Part shown: piece after piece, positions 1-11,660 of the stretch
Layout of the letters: every line of letters starts with the position of its first letter
How positions within the stretch are numbered: the stretch's first letter is position 1
Origin: Theobroma cacao
Taxonomy: Eukaryota > Streptophyta > Magnoliopsida > Malvales > Malvaceae
DNA: 64,000 nucleotides
Direction: 5' to 3'
Assembly: GCF_000208745.1 (NCBI RefSeq)
Contig: NC_030852.1
Location: forward strand, 33,960,159 to 34,024,158
Made by a program: the position numbers and the translations under genes
Notes under the pieces: model-generated
What the model was told of the DNA's origin: nothing
Databases searched by the model: none
The model's input: only the letters and a program-made list of their open reading frames with translations

Positions 1-754
1 TCCATAGGCCTTAGGCCTCAGGCCCTGATCTAACTTCAAGCCTTCAAGAGTTCAAACCCATTTAGTCAATTTTAAAATCTCTCACAATACCACGATTTTG
101 GACATGCGAAAAAATGCTTAAGAAAATGCCACTACATGAAATAATGCATCTAACGATGGCGACTATTACGTACCGGCTACTCCCATATTCGTATTATTTT
201 GTGTGTTAAAATATGATCAAAAATTCAAAATTGAACATTTTGAAGACTTTTTTATTAACAAATAATTGGTCTCCTCTCTTAAGTCATGCACTGCGTAGGT
301 AAAGAGAGAGGGAAAAGGAAAGGAAAAATATTCCTACTATCAATACTATAACATATACGTGCAAGTAGTTTTTTGAAAAATACAAGAGGAGAGGGAGTGA
401 GATTTTAGTCATTTGACCGAGAAGATATATTATCATATAAATGTTTAGCTAGGAGGTACTCATCTCTTGAAAAGATGAGAAGTGCAAGTTCGATGTTCAA
501 ATTCATTAACTTTGGATTCTGCCATTAATAATTTTTAAAAATTATACAAAAGAAAAGAACGAGAAAATGTTATGACAACAATTAGAATTGTATTCTCGTT
601 TTATTTGGTGCAACAAATCTGTATAGTGCTATATAAGCTCTTCCCCGTCCACCATGAATATGGTTTGTAAGCTCTAATCACAGCAATTTAGATTTACTTG
701 GAGACTTGTTAATGACAAATTTGTGTACGCAATGGAAGAGAGAGAGAGAGAGGC
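1..754. other. Intergenic / NF-YC 3' flank, no gene seen
   Basis: AT-rich DNA with no coding pattern that I can support. The last part carries a short GA microsatellite (about 737-752) directly after the NF-YC stop codon, so it probably lies in that gene's 3' UTR. The first 60 bases contain repeated AGGCCT-like words but no recognisable element. Confidence 0.5.
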
Positions 755-1123
755 CTATGATGATGATGTGAAGGTATCCATTTCCAGAGGAGTAGCGTCC
801 ACAGTGTTTCCAGAGTCTTCAGATACCAAGTTCACGAGAAAATCAAATATATCAGTAGCCACAACAGCTGACGTAACATCCTCTTTGTTGAGCGTTCTCC
901 TCTTGCCTTGCATTGTGACCATCCAAGATCTTTGCGTTAGCTCCTTGATGAACAGCTCGCAAGCCTTGGAGAAAACGATGGGAGCCTCCCCGGATATCAT
1001 CTTCACGTCTTCACCAGACTTTTTCATGATCTTCTTGATCCTTGCCAAGGGCAAGGAATGAGGCCCGGTTCTCCCGGATATTCCACCAGAGAGTATGCCC
1101 GAATAAGTCCCTGCTTGCCTCAT
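755..1123 (-). CDS. NF-YC: Short intronless NF-YC-like histone-fold transcription factor subunit
   Basis: This encodes a 122-residue protein with one histone-fold domain (about residues 24-100). It belongs to the subunit C family of nuclear factor Y, which dimerises with NF-YB and, with NF-YA, binds CCAAT boxes in the nucleus. Visible family marks are LPLARIKKIMK at the start of the fold, an MISGEAP stretch followed by a helix ending in FIKELTQRSW (the family tryptophan), KRRTL, and TDIFDFLVNLV near the end. It is far shorter than usual NF-YC proteins: the N-terminal arm is about 23 residues and the glutamine-rich C-terminal region is missing, replaced by a short acidic, serine-ending tail. 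There is no intron. A TATA-like sequence lies about 125 bases upstream on the same strand, which supports the start. It could be a functional divergent paralogue or a decaying retrocopy; the open frame argues for function. Confidence 0.85.
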   Translation of the reverse strand: MRQAGTYSGILSGGISGRTGPHSLPLARIKKIMKKSGEDVKMISGEAPIVFSKACELFIKELTQRSWMVTMQGKRRTLNKEDVTSAVVATDIFDFLVNLVSEDSGNTVDATPLEMDTFTSSS

Positions 1124-1247
1124 ATTTGCTTCGTTTTTTCTCAGATTCCTTGCTTTTCAATAACACGATCGTCAAGTAATTAATGCAAGTTTGAGAAAGA
1201 GATCAGTTGAAAAGCGAATGAGATATTAATGGTGAAGCTTTGCTTAA

Positions 1248-1255
1248 TTATATAG
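1248..1255 (-). promoter_or_regulatory. Probable TATA box of the NF-YC-like gene
   Basis: On the minus strand this reads CTATATAA. It lies about 125-132 bases upstream of the chosen ATG, a normal distance for a plant promoter with a roughly 100-base 5' UTR. This is inferred from sequence and spacing only. Confidence 0.45.
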
Positions 1256-2551
1256 AAGGAAGAATTATGTGAAGGAGAGAAGGGTACTGGAGGCCGGCCA
1301 CCTAGCCTCCTTCGGCCGGCAAAATCAAACGAAATTAGTAATTTAATTGTGGCAGCTGATCATGAATGGCATTGAAAACCCTATAAGGCTATATTACCCT
1401 AATTTTTCAAGGAATCAAAGAATTTTTTTTGAACTTTTTCCATTATCATTTGTATAATTTTTTTTGGCAAACTGTTCAACTTTTTCATAATTATTTCAGC
1501 ATCCGAATCCACCATCACCATGTTGACGTGATAGTATTCAACTTTTCTTTTCTTTATTGGCCACTATCAACATTTTTAATTGAGGGCTGTGAACGTCACA
1601 GGCTTAACGGTCAAGGAGCCTAGGGCAATCGCATTCGCATGTATTGTATTGGGTGTTAGGATGCTGTTTTCAATGATCCGTAAGGACAAATTGCTGCTTT
1701 TGGTGTGACAGATACCAATAGATTTATAATATAACAAATCTTGATCTTGTTATTGGAAGTATTTGCCTTCATGCGTAAAGTGTTGGCTGAGATTTGGTCT
1801 AATATTCATCTAAGCGCAAATAGTTCGGATTGGGTCCATAGCTTCAACTAAATAATTATAAACTTAGCAAGATCATTGCCAATCTGTTCCTAAAATACAT
1901 GTTCTTCAAGTGAACCTTTCAATTCATGCATTAGGCAGGCTTCTTATTCATGGGGGCGCATGATTTGATCTGCCCATTTAAGCCAACTGTGGAAATTTTT
2001 CAGATTAATCAGTGTAACAACCCTAATGAAATGAAATCTTTGCATTAATTTTTGAATACTCCAACATCTATACATAGTCCTTTTAATTGCCCTCTTTGTT
2101 CCCCAAACATTTCCTAAAATCGAAGTTTTAATACTGCTCTATGTTTCTGTTCTTGTTAATTTGAAGAGTGACTTGTTTTCAGTTGTTGTTGGACGAGAAA
2201 TATGGCCTCATCTCAACACGGAGCCCAGCAAGCTGTGGCACACGTACGCACCACCAGCATTCCAGTGCTTCACATGCACTCCTGGTTTCCATGATTTTGG
2301 AGGGACTGCAATCTCATAAGTCTGACCTACTCCCAGACTACAAATATGAATGCGAATTAATGAAAATACCACTTGTTGCACAAAAGAAATAAATTATAAA
2401 TAACAACAACGAAATAAAATTAACTTTTAGATAATCCAACATCTATATATATATATATATAATTCTTTCAACCGCCCTTGGTAATCACCAAAAGAACTGC
2501 TCTGTCTTGTGTTACTCTGCTTTCTATTTTCTCCACTTGTAATTGTAAGAG
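1256..2551. other. Intergenic, AT-rich, no gene seen
   Basis: No open frame here resembles a protein family. An AT dinucleotide run occupies about 2444-2461, just before the F-box relics begin. Confidence 0.5.
2444..2461. repeat. (AT)n microsatellite
   Basis: A pure TA/AT dinucleotide tract of about 18 bases lies immediately upstream of the first F-box pseudogene fragment. Confidence 0.85.
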
Positions 2552-2627
2552 ATGGATAATTGGTCGGGTCTTCAACGTGATCTCTTGGTGCAAGCGTTCC
2601 GTTGAGTTTGCACTGGTCTCTCTGCGA
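2552..2627 (+). pseudogene. F-box gene fragment, 5' end only, plus strand
   Basis: From an ATG at 2552 the frame reads MDNWSGLQRDLLVQAFR and then stops at 2603-2605. This matches the start of the intact F-box gene at 3456 (MMADWSELPGDLLVLIAKK). After a frame change, RSVEFALVSL resembles the following part of the same domain (SVEEFLAFGVV). It is therefore a degraded copy of the first 30 or so codons, broken by a frameshift and a stop. It sits tail to tail with another fragment on the opposite strand (2639-2791). Confidence 0.6.
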
Positions 2628-2638
2628 GCATTAGTCAC

Positions 2639-2791
2639 AGGAGGTTGCTGCTTTGATGGCTGAAAATCCCTTTTATCCGCAGCTAATCGCCATGAGGTAT
2701 TCAAACCCGCACCAAACGCCACGAAATCCTCCCAACACACCAACCGCTTGGCAATCAGTACGAAGAGGTTGTTTGCACGGATCGACCAATC
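2639..2791 (-). pseudogene. F-box gene fragment, minus strand, inverted relative to the intact gene
   Basis: On the minus strand about 51 residues align with the N-terminal F-box of the intact gene at 3456-4616. DWS, LFVLIAKRLVCWEDFVAFG, TSWRLAADK and FQPSKQQPP match DWS, LLVLIAKKLVSVEEFLAFG, TSWRSAADK and FEPSQQQPP. The similarity stops right after QQPP, and the downstream frame does not resemble the DUF295 part. No start codon in the expected place and no C-terminal domain remain, so this is a truncated relic in inverted orientation. Confidence 0.75.
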
Positions 2792-3455
2792 GACAGGCTT
2801 GAGAACTTTGAATTTGAGGAACAGGAAGACAACAAACCAGGAGGACTTCAGGGGATTTTTGTTATACAAAACGGGATTCGCCATTTGCTTAAACAAAGAT
2901 AAGGATTTTTGTTCGATGTGTCAAAATGTATACGAGAAAGCTTGGTGGCATGCACCTTGGTAGGTAACTGCTAGAGGATTAATAGTAGTAATATTTAAAG
3001 TATTATGAATTTATTTCTAAAGTAAAAATTTAAAAGAAAAACAGAAACACCATTACTAAATTTATAAGTAATATTACACCTTATTAGCTTATTGTTTTGC
3101 TTCTTCATCTCGGTTCCCACATCCCGAGTCTAGTAGATTATAATCTCATTAAATTGAAATCCATTAATAAATTTTGAAAAGAGAAAAACCATTTGGACCC
3201 TAACCATAGGAAGTGTACCACAATTTTTTTCTTAAAAGAAGGACAACAAAAGATGATAGCATGCCTATATTTACTAATTTTGATTCAAGGCACTCGAGAA
3301 TATTACGCATGGAAAATGTACACTCTCTTTGCAAAGACAAATGTAAACATAGTAGGCCTATATATATTGTCCTTGGTCATGCTTATGAATTACTATAATG
3401 TTGTATTATCGTTTCTTATCTTCTTCAAATCGTTTTTTTTTTCCCAATAGCTTTG
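2792..3455. other. Spacer between F-box relics and the intact F-box gene
   Basis: AT-rich upstream region of the F-box gene. No coding signal is supported. A sequence like a snRNA upstream element (TTCCCACATCCC near 3114) was noted but is not followed by a recognisable snRNA. Confidence 0.4.
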
Positions 3456-4616
3456 ATGATGGCGGATTGGTCAGAGCTTCCAGGCGACCTCTTGGTGTTG
3501 ATTGCCAAAAAGCTGGTCTCCGTCGAGGAGTTTTTGGCCTTTGGTGTTGTTTGTACCTCATGGAGATCGGCAGCGGATAAGAGCAACTTCGAACCGTCGC
3601 AGCAACAGCCTCCTTGGTTAATGCTTTCGAAGAGGAAACACAAGAGATTTCGTGAGTTCTTTAGCCTCACCACCCACAAGATCTATAAGTTCTCGATACC
3701 AGATGACATTGGTAAGAAGTGCTTGGCTTCTCAAGGCTGGCTGTTTGCAATAGGGAAAACATGCGGCATTAATTTAATTCATCCTCTATCTGGCGCTCGA
3801 GTACCATTGCCACATATGCACACTTTGAAAGGTTTGAATTATTTATTTGATTCTCCTGCTTCATTGTGTTTTCATTTTATATACAAAGCGATTTTATCTA
3901 CTAATAATAATCCAAATGAGTTGAGGGTTGCAATTATTTATGGAGGTAGCCTCAACAGAGTGGCAGTTTGCAAAGTTGGGGACGAAACCTGGAAAACAGT
4001 TGAAGCTTATCCTTCTTGTGCATGTAATGATTTAGTCTATTACGAAGGAAGATTTTATGGTATTGATATCCTGGCAAGAGTTTGGGTCTTTGACCATGAA
4101 GTTTTGAATGCTCAAGTGATTTCAATTGTCCCAAGAGAGTTTCTACCAAATTACGGTGATACGAGAGAACCATGGCAGTACTTTGAGCGGTTTTACATGG
4201 TGGAATCAGCAGGGTCATTGTTGGTTGTTTCACGAGAAGGGAAAGCTTGTGGTCATGATTATGGGCATGGCACCATGGCGTTCCGAGTGTTTGAAGTGGA
4301 CGTGGAGAAGGGAATGTGGAAATGGGTGAATAGTTTAGGGAACAGAGCGTTGTTCTTAGGCCGTAATTCATCCTTCTCTATCCAAGTTACAAGCAGATCT
4401 GGTTGTAAAGCTGACTGCATATACTTCACTGATGATTGTTTTTCATCCTACTCGGGCTCTCAAAAAGCAGATGGAAAAGACCAGGGGATCTACAACATGA
4501 GAGATGGGAGCTTTGAGCAACATTTTACTGGTGAATCCTATGATTCTGATAATCCACCTATATGGATTGAACCTACTTTTGAACCTAAAATATATACTAT
4601 GATGTCTAGTAAATAA
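3456..4616 (+). CDS. F-box protein with C-terminal DUF295 domain
   Basis: A single-exon gene of 386 residues. The N-terminus (about residues 3-45) is an F-box: DWSELPGDLLVLIAKKL, then VEEFLAFGVVCTSWRSAA. F-box proteins recruit substrates to SCF (Skp1-cullin) ubiquitin ligases. The rest has the layout of the plant DUF295 family, a beta-rich domain of unknown ligand, with typical segments such as NDLVYYEGRFYGID, AGSLLVVSREG, FRVFEVDVEKGMWKWV and a late ADCIYFTDD. An ATG at 3456 is preceded by TTG, and a second ATG follows at codon 2 (Met-Met-Ala). Length is normal for the family. Two broken partial copies lie within 1 kb upstream, as expected for this rapidly duplicating family. The substrate is unknown. 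Confidence 0.88.
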   Translation: MMADWSELPGDLLVLIAKKLVSVEEFLAFGVVCTSWRSAADKSNFEPSQQQPPWLMLSKRKHKRFREFFSLTTHKIYKFSIPDDIGKKCLASQGWLFAIGKTCGINLIHPLSGARVPLPHMHTLKGLNYLFDSPASLCFHFIYKAILSTNNNPNELRVAIIYGGSLNRVAVCKVGDETWKTVEAYPSCACNDLVYYEGRFYGIDILARVWVFDHEVLNAQVISIVPREFLPNYGDTREPWQYFERFYMVESAGSLLVVSREGKACGHDYGHGTMAFRVFEVDVEKGMWKWVNSLGNRALFLGRNSSFSIQVTSRSGCKADCIYFTDDCFSSYSGSQKADGKDQGIYNMRDGSFEQHFTGESYDSDNPPIWIEPTFEPKIYTMMSSK

Positions 4617-7600
4617 GACAATGTAGTATTAATTTTCAAAAGTATTAATTTAAGTATAATCAACAACCCATTTCCAAAAAAGTCTAATCTTTTGCCCCTA
4701 GCAAAGTTATCGAGTTCATGAACAGGAACTAAATCCTCTGCCCTTATCCCCATGCCTTGGTCTCCTGCCCTGAGGCTGACCACCTCAAACAAACGCTTTG
4801 TTATCACTTATCAGCAGTGGAGAAAGATTAGTACCTTCTTGTTTCTCCAGTTTTTCCTACCATCTTCATTCTTTGTTTCTTTAAAGAGACAGTGGGAGTG
4901 TAGATATTGCTTGAGTCTGGATCAGTAGGAACTGGAAGTACTTACGATCAAGTACTAAGTCAACCAAAGATCTGCAATATATTCATCAACACCCTTGGGG
5001 GGTTGGGGAGAGGGGGGGGATACTAATGAGTTCGTTCTTGTTCTTGTTTTGCGTTTTAGAGTTTTCTGGAATCGATTTTTGTTTCCGGTAGAACAAAATA
5101 AATCACGAAAACCAGGGGCATTAGTGCACCATAAGAAGAAGTAATCAAAGAGAAAATTACCGCCAGGGCTCGAGGCCTCTGGTTCTTGGGTTGGGCTGTT
5201 GAAGGTATTTGCACCTCTTTTCTCTTTTATGTTTTCTTATCCTTGGTGGAAGCTCAAACTGAAGGTCCTAACATCAAGAAATGTGGATAGGCTCAAATGT
5301 TATAAGCCCAAAAGTTTTTGATTAAGTTCATGGAATGAGACAGCCTAACTTCTTGGACTACTAGACTGCAGCCCATACCGGAATACATAGACTACAGGAC
5401 TAGTTATAGTGTATTACTGCTCCAAAATAAAGTGTCCCAATGGTTTAAGTAAGCTTACATGTGAGTTAAATTTATAAATTTCCATGTTTTTCTTTTTCAA
5501 TTCGTCGCCCCCACCCTTTCCTCCATCATTCAACAGCTTTTGGCACTTGCAAACCACATCTCTGCACCTATTCTCACCTCTACTTGCTTCTGCCTTGTGA
5601 TGATGCAAATGGGGCAAAACAAATCTTATGGAGGTATGTTTTAATTAAAAAAATAAAGAAAAATAAAAAGATCTTTGGGTCCCTTTGGGCTAGGCCTACA
5701 AAATCGACCACCTTCACGTGAGCACCTTCTGTTGTCTCTCATGTGTGCACTCATGTTCATCATCATTTCACCCCTTCTCCCTTCTCCACCTTTGGCCTTT
5801 CTCATCTTTTATTTTTTCTTCTTCAATTTTATGACACTTTCAGCTTTATTTTTTTGCAATACTATCATGCTGAAAGAAAAAGCTAAAGTAGAAAATATCC
5901 AAAAGAAAAAGAACATATATTCACGTGAATACAAGAAACAACTATGTGTACGAGGTAAGCCTAGCCTTTGCCGATTCTTGAGTAATTCCTCCATGTATTC
6001 ATCAACTTAATTTGCAACACTAAGAGTTCGTTGAATCAATAAAAATTAAGTCATGAATTAAACAACCAATTGCTCCTTTGCTAGTCCTATACTCTCTTCC
6101 CCCATTGTCTCAATTGTCAGGTTGTTCCAAAAAAAACAGAGCCCCAAAGAAAAAAAAGATATAGATGTAGCCAGCTATGGGCATCCTTTATTCATGAAAG
6201 AAATTAACAAAAGAAAAAGAGTTTCATAAACTGCAATGGGTCACATGACAAAAGGGACAAAGTACACTGTGTGATCTCTTTGGCAAATCATATGCCTTAC
6301 AGTTCTAGCTTAGTTTGGAAGTTTCATCATTCACTTTTTATCCAAAACCAGCATTGGCTTTGGATCTTTTATGTTTTCCCATCTTTTTGATTTGATTGAT
6401 ATGTTTTCCTCAACTTCCATTAGTGTAGATTATTGAAACCGAAAAGAAAAGGTTGTAATGTCCCTAACTTTCTTGTGAGATACCATTGATGATAGCTTAA
6501 TTATACATAAGCCTAAAAAGTCTGATGACGCCCTATAGCTCGTTCCAATTTCATGGACATTGCAACTTACATGTGATTCATGGTAAAAGCTAATTATGTA
6601 ATGATGAAACAAGTTGATTAAGGGTCCCTCTCGAAACCAAGTTAGAAAGGTGGGAGGAGGCTGTCTGGCTGACTAATAATCCTCTCATCCAATGCAATTT
6701 AAGAGAAACTATTTATCACCAACTCAACAGGAATTAGTGTCTATATGATTCCCACCTTTACTTTCTTTGAAGATGGGGAGGCCTGTCTCTAACCCCTTTT
6801 CTTTTCATTACCACCAAATTCTCCCTTTAATTTTTTTTCTTTTTGTTGACAAGACGAGGAAGTTACATAATGCACCAATTAGTAATTTTTTTTCCCCCAT
6901 AATTTTCAGATTAGAGCTTTTCCCTAACGGCCTCTTGCTTGCAACTAGAAATGAATGTTAAAGAAGATCTAAACGATGGTAAAGATGGCTTTGACTACAT
7001 TCATTAATCATTTACACAATGGAAGGGCTCTCTCTCTCATGAAAAGAAAATCTTTTGTTTTAATAAATTTCAGATATTTAATTTCTCCTCTGCAGATCTG
7101 CTAAAGCAATGAAATTTTACCAAATATGGTTCAGCATCCTTCACTATTAATATTGATTTTCTCATACAAGATCATAGCTACATCTGATATGCATGTGATA
7201 TGCTTCTTTTTATATGGGTACAATGGTAGACAATGTAGAGTTGTAGATGTTGCTAAAATGAAACATCACATTACCCAAAAATAAATGCTAGATCAATGAC
7301 ATTATTGTACCAGTTGTAATTGTGGTAGATAAATAAGAACAACCCGAGGTGCATATAGATTATATTCTATCCATTAACGATGTAGGGGAATTGGACTGAT
7401 GCTAGAAGCAGTACAGTGGCCCTTTCTTCCACTGAAGGGCATGGACCATAGAAATAACTGTTCCTGTGGCTAGCTTGTGAGCTTTGCTGCGACGTAATTA
7501 TCCAGTTGGGCCACTGATCATTCAATCACTCAACAACACTTGATTTTGTTTGTCTGAGCACAGAAAACTCGCATGGTCCTGGCACGTGATCTTAGCCTCA

Positions 7601-9384
7601 GTGGCTTGCACCCAGGCAAAACGATGAAACAGGGCAAGGGATAGTGGTGCTTACATTAAATCTCAATTTCAAAACGCACCACACTGCTTTGGTTTTGCTT
7701 CTCAATCTGAAAATTTTCAAGTCTGGAACTAGTATAAATTTTGGTCACGCTTTCATCAAACACCACCAATATGCTAATGGAGCGAACAGAAGAAGAACTG
7801 TAGGTAAGACCCAATCAGAAGAAAAACAGGTAACTGGCATCCCACCTGCTGAGGTGAACCGCAGACCCCACATTATGAAGGGGGAGGGAGGCAGGCAGTT
7901 AGGTTGGTAGTGGTTGTGAACTCTTGTGACTCTACAAAGACATCAGCCATATTGCCTTATGCCATTCGTTGTAAAAAAAAAAAAAAAAAGATTCTACGTA
8001 TGGTAGACAGTGATATTGGTAGCTAGAGAGAGTCAGGTGAGTGGCTATTTGAACAGTTACGCATGCTTTTTGACTCATGGTGGACTCTTTATTTGAAGGA
8101 GGCTTCGGCTTTGGTACTGTGGTCCGGTCTGTGGGTAAACCTCAAGTCTCACGCCCAACACATGACCAGCTTTAAAGCCAAGCAAAGCAAAGAAACTATA
8201 CAAAGCAACCTAATAAGTCATATGTTTGGTTTTCTCAGCTAATAAGCTTCACCTCTACCACTCCCCACGTACCACCTTACACCATACATGTAGTTAATTC
8301 TCCACCTAAACTTGTCCCTTCCTTTTTTCCCTCTTCCGCCCTCCTTTTTGTATTTTGAACTTAAAGCTCGCATCGAAAGAAGTTTATTGCTATGAACAAA
8401 TCAAATAAACCCATTTCTTTAGAATACGTGTGTGTATTTAATAACATCAGTTCCCTCTTTCCTGCCATGGAGGTAAAGTCGTCGGTGCTTTCTCTTTCAA
8501 GCCATCTCCAGAGGTACAAGGAAAATAATAATAACAATAATGAAAAAGACCAAACACATATAGCCAAGAAGAGAACCTCAACAAAGGCCAACAACTCTTA
8601 AAAAACACTAGGGCATTTCTACTTTGGTTAAAATTTCTGACATTACACATTTATGTTTCAATTTATTGACAAAGTTGGTAGATACATATTTTACTTGTGA
8701 ATTAAACAACAATAAATAAATATTGCACTACTTTCCAATTTGATGAAAAAGAAAAAAAAAAAAGGTCCTTAAATTTATTTTCCATCATAAAAAAAAATGT
8801 ACCCGCAGAAGGTTATAAAAGAGTGCCCTCTTAAATAGCACCATTCCCATGCTCCCACCTAACATATAATCAACCAAACGGCAGGTGACTTATATATAAG
8901 CTGCCTGACTGCATATAAAATTTGTACTACTCCAATGACTTGAATGGATATACACTTGGCCCATTATATAATGCAATATTAAAAACTCTAATTCTTTTTT
9001 TTTAATGTGTTTTTAAGTTTTAAGTAATTCGATTGGATTCCAAAACTAACATAAACTTTGTAGAGAACATCATAATAATTGTCATTAATTAAATTCCACA
9101 TAGTGCGTGGTAGAGTTAGGTGCTTTGGATAATAGAAACCTACATTTGATGGATGCTCCCTAGTGGGTTTTCTATTTGTTTTGGCCATGGATTGTAGTTT
9201 TATATTTGAGATAAGGATTTTCCCGTTTCAGAGTTGCTTGTCTTCTTCACTATAATAGATGGTATACAACTCTGTTTATGTTATTATAATCTTATGATTA
9301 ATCAAGTAATTAATTGTGTTTATGTCTGATTAGTACAAAAGAAATCCCGGGGGATCCATTGCTTAATTAACAACTGTCTCACTA
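4617..9384. other. Long gene-poor interval
   Basis: Almost 5 kb of AT-rich DNA without an open frame that looks like a protein. Candidate frames (for example 5675-6010 plus, 7644-7910 plus, 8361-8594 minus) are short, low in complexity and without family motifs. Homopolymer A/T runs are common. An unrecognised non-coding RNA cannot be excluded. Confidence 0.45.
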
Positions 9385-9799
9385 AGTGCATGTTTGGCTT
9401 AACTTTTTTTCAACTTATTTACCTCTTAAAAGTAAAAGTCAAGCCAAATATGATTTTTTGAACAAAATTAACTTTTTTTTTTAAGAACAAAATTTTTTAA
9501 AAAAGAGCTTAAAAAAAAGCTCCAAAGAGAAGTTTTTTCTTCTCTTCTTTCAAAAATATAAGAAAATTTTTATTTTTGTTTCAAAAATATCCTTATTTGT
9601 TAAAAATAATTACAATATTACCCTCTCAAAAAAAAGAAATACCTTCTATGATAATTTTAACAAAAATTATAACTTATAAAAAAGAACTTATAAAAAGAAA
9701 TTTACCAAACAATTTTAACTTAATTTTAAAAGCTATTATTTTTCATAAGAGCTTCATAATAACTTTTAAATTAGAAAAAAACTAGACCAAACAAGCTTT
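9385..9799. mobile_element. MITE-like non-autonomous element (low certainty)
   Basis: The left end reads AGTGCATGTTTGGCTTAAC and the right end, read on the minus strand, AAAGCTTGTTTGGTCTAGT. The two share a TGTTTGG core at the same offset from each edge, and inner A/T-rich stretches are also roughly complementary. The roughly 415-base body is very AT-rich, has internal hairpin-like words (GAGCTT, AAGCTC) and no coding frame. This layout suits a miniature inverted-repeat element. I could not identify a clear target-site duplication, so superfamily and exact edges are open. Confidence 0.45.
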
Positions 9800-10859
9800 A
9801 AATAATGAGGAATTAATTAGATGAATAAATGCTAAATGTAGTAATAAGCAGTCAAGTCTATGTACCCAAGATGAAGTACTTCTTCCTACATTTGACATTG
9901 AAACTAAACTAAACCTTAATCTCAAGCTAATCAATAAAATTTCCATTGCAATTTGCCATGGCACTTGGCAATAAAAAAAACAAGCGTGCTTTTACAAAGG
10001 CACTCATCAGGGACCCCAGCAATGAAAAGAGTCTGAAATCTACATTTGCGATGGGAAGCTAATGTATGTACAGCTCAATGGCCTACCAATCTTATATGGA
10101 TTCATAACCATTCAAATTTGATCTAAGTGATTCTATGTTTATAGTATTTTTCTTATATTTTTTAGATTAAATTTCTTTTTTCCTTTTTTGTAATTTTAAA
10201 TGTTTAAAAGAAATAAAAAGAAGTGGTAGATTGATGTATACTACAGAAGACATTAATTTAAGCTTACGTAAATTGGTAGAAAAATTTTTTACGAAGCTAA
10301 AGCAGAATTTTTTGGTTAAAATGTCATTTTCTAGTGATTAGTATATAATTGAAAAAATTATAATAATATTTATTATTATATTATTATTATTATTTTAAAG
10401 TATTTACTTAGTCAGAGCAGACCGTTGGCGTTTGCTTCCCCTTTTATCTTGGATTCGAAGTCGTCCGTCGGCAGCACCACCATGCACTAGGAAAGCTAGA
10501 ATCCAAATTACCAAAATACCCGTCTAATTTTTCCTGAATTGCGTATCGTATCCTCGCACCACAAAACTTTACGGCCACACCATATGTTATTAAGTGACGG
10601 AATTTACAATTATGACATAAATGCCAACAAACGTTGATGAAAATGTAATACCTAAAATTATTTTTGTATGACCCCATCCACGTCATTTCAATGCGATATT
10701 AAAATTATTTTTGAGATCCATGTTTCACATTGATTTCAACATTTCTTCAAGTAGACTTCAAAGAAAAGGATATTGAGAATGCAAATACTATATTTTTATT
10801 GTATTTATTGCATTTTGTGGAATGTGAGAGGGCTAAGGGTAGGGTAAAGTAAACAATTA
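9800..10859. other. Intergenic, no gene seen
   Basis: AT-rich spacer between two transposon-like stretches. Nothing with coding character, RNA structure or clear repeat was seen. Confidence 0.4.
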
Positions 10860-11335
10860 TTTTGGTTAGTTAGATTTTAGATATTTAATAATTGAATTCA
10901 TATTTAAAAAATAATCGAAATCGAATCAAATTTCACAAATAATCGAATTAATTCAGTTAGTTTGATTCGGTTTTCAAAAACCGAACTTAAATTTTTTTAT
11001 TTGTATATATTTATTTATATTATATTTTTTTATAAATCAATATTACAAAAATATTAAAAATAATGATAAAATAATTAAAATATACAAGATGGATACTCAT
11101 ACAAACAATAAATAATTAAAAAATATGAATAAAAATAACAACAAATAATTTGTGATTTATTCCCCATGCGAAAACCCTATTATATTCTTATTCAAGTTCG
11201 GTTAATTCGATTAGAAAAATTCCTAATTGAAATTGAATCAAATTAACTCTAATAATCGAACTACCCAAAAAACTGAACTAACCGAACTCATTTTGATTTG
11301 GTTTGATTTTTCGGTTGGGCTTGTATTTGCACATC
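10860..11335. mobile_element. Transposon relic with repeated TTCGGTT / AACCGAA words
   Basis: Words such as TCGAAT, AATCGAA, TTCGGTT and AACCGAA recur on both strands. A perfect 9-base inverted repeat (TTCGGTTTT at 10966-10974 and its complement at 10977-10985) forms a tight hairpin. The right edge read backwards begins GGATGTGCAAATACAAGCCC followed by AACCGAA, which resembles the ends of common plant non-autonomous DNA elements with a GTGCAAA terminus. The left edge is not defined. No coding capacity. Confidence 0.45.
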
Positions 11336-11660
11336 CTTAACTCAGGGCCCTAGATCTTTAACTTTGGAAATGAATTAAATTATTGATTCAAAAAGAAGGG
11401 AATTCCCTAAAAAAAAAAAACGAAAAATGAAATTATTGAATTATCTCCCAAAAATTGAAGCTCCTATGGGGCCTTAGAACACAAAAATGAAAAGAGTTCA
11501 CTGAATTGAAAATGACACAACCTACATCACTCTGAAATCACCAATATAATTCAAAATATTCAAAATCAATTTTTCATTTCAATCTCAAATTAACATTATA
11601 TTCCACGATTTCCCTTTTTGTGAAAATACTTTAATAATTGTTTTTCACTATTGAGTTTAA

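Noticed and set aside
3110..3180. Sequence like a plant snRNA upstream element (TTCCCACATCCC)
   Set aside because: No properly spaced TATA box and no snRNA body follow.
5675..6010. 111-residue plus-strand open frame
   Set aside because: Low-complexity Phe/Lys-rich translation from T/A-rich DNA, no motif.
7380..7560. Possible microRNA-like segment with partly complementary words
   Set aside because: No continuous 20-22 base stem could be found and no known miRNA sequence is present.
8361..8594. Hydrophobic minus-strand frame that could be a small membrane protein
   Set aside because: The Leu/Phe run arises from A/T-rich triplets (AATAATAA on the other strand); no family match and no gene context.
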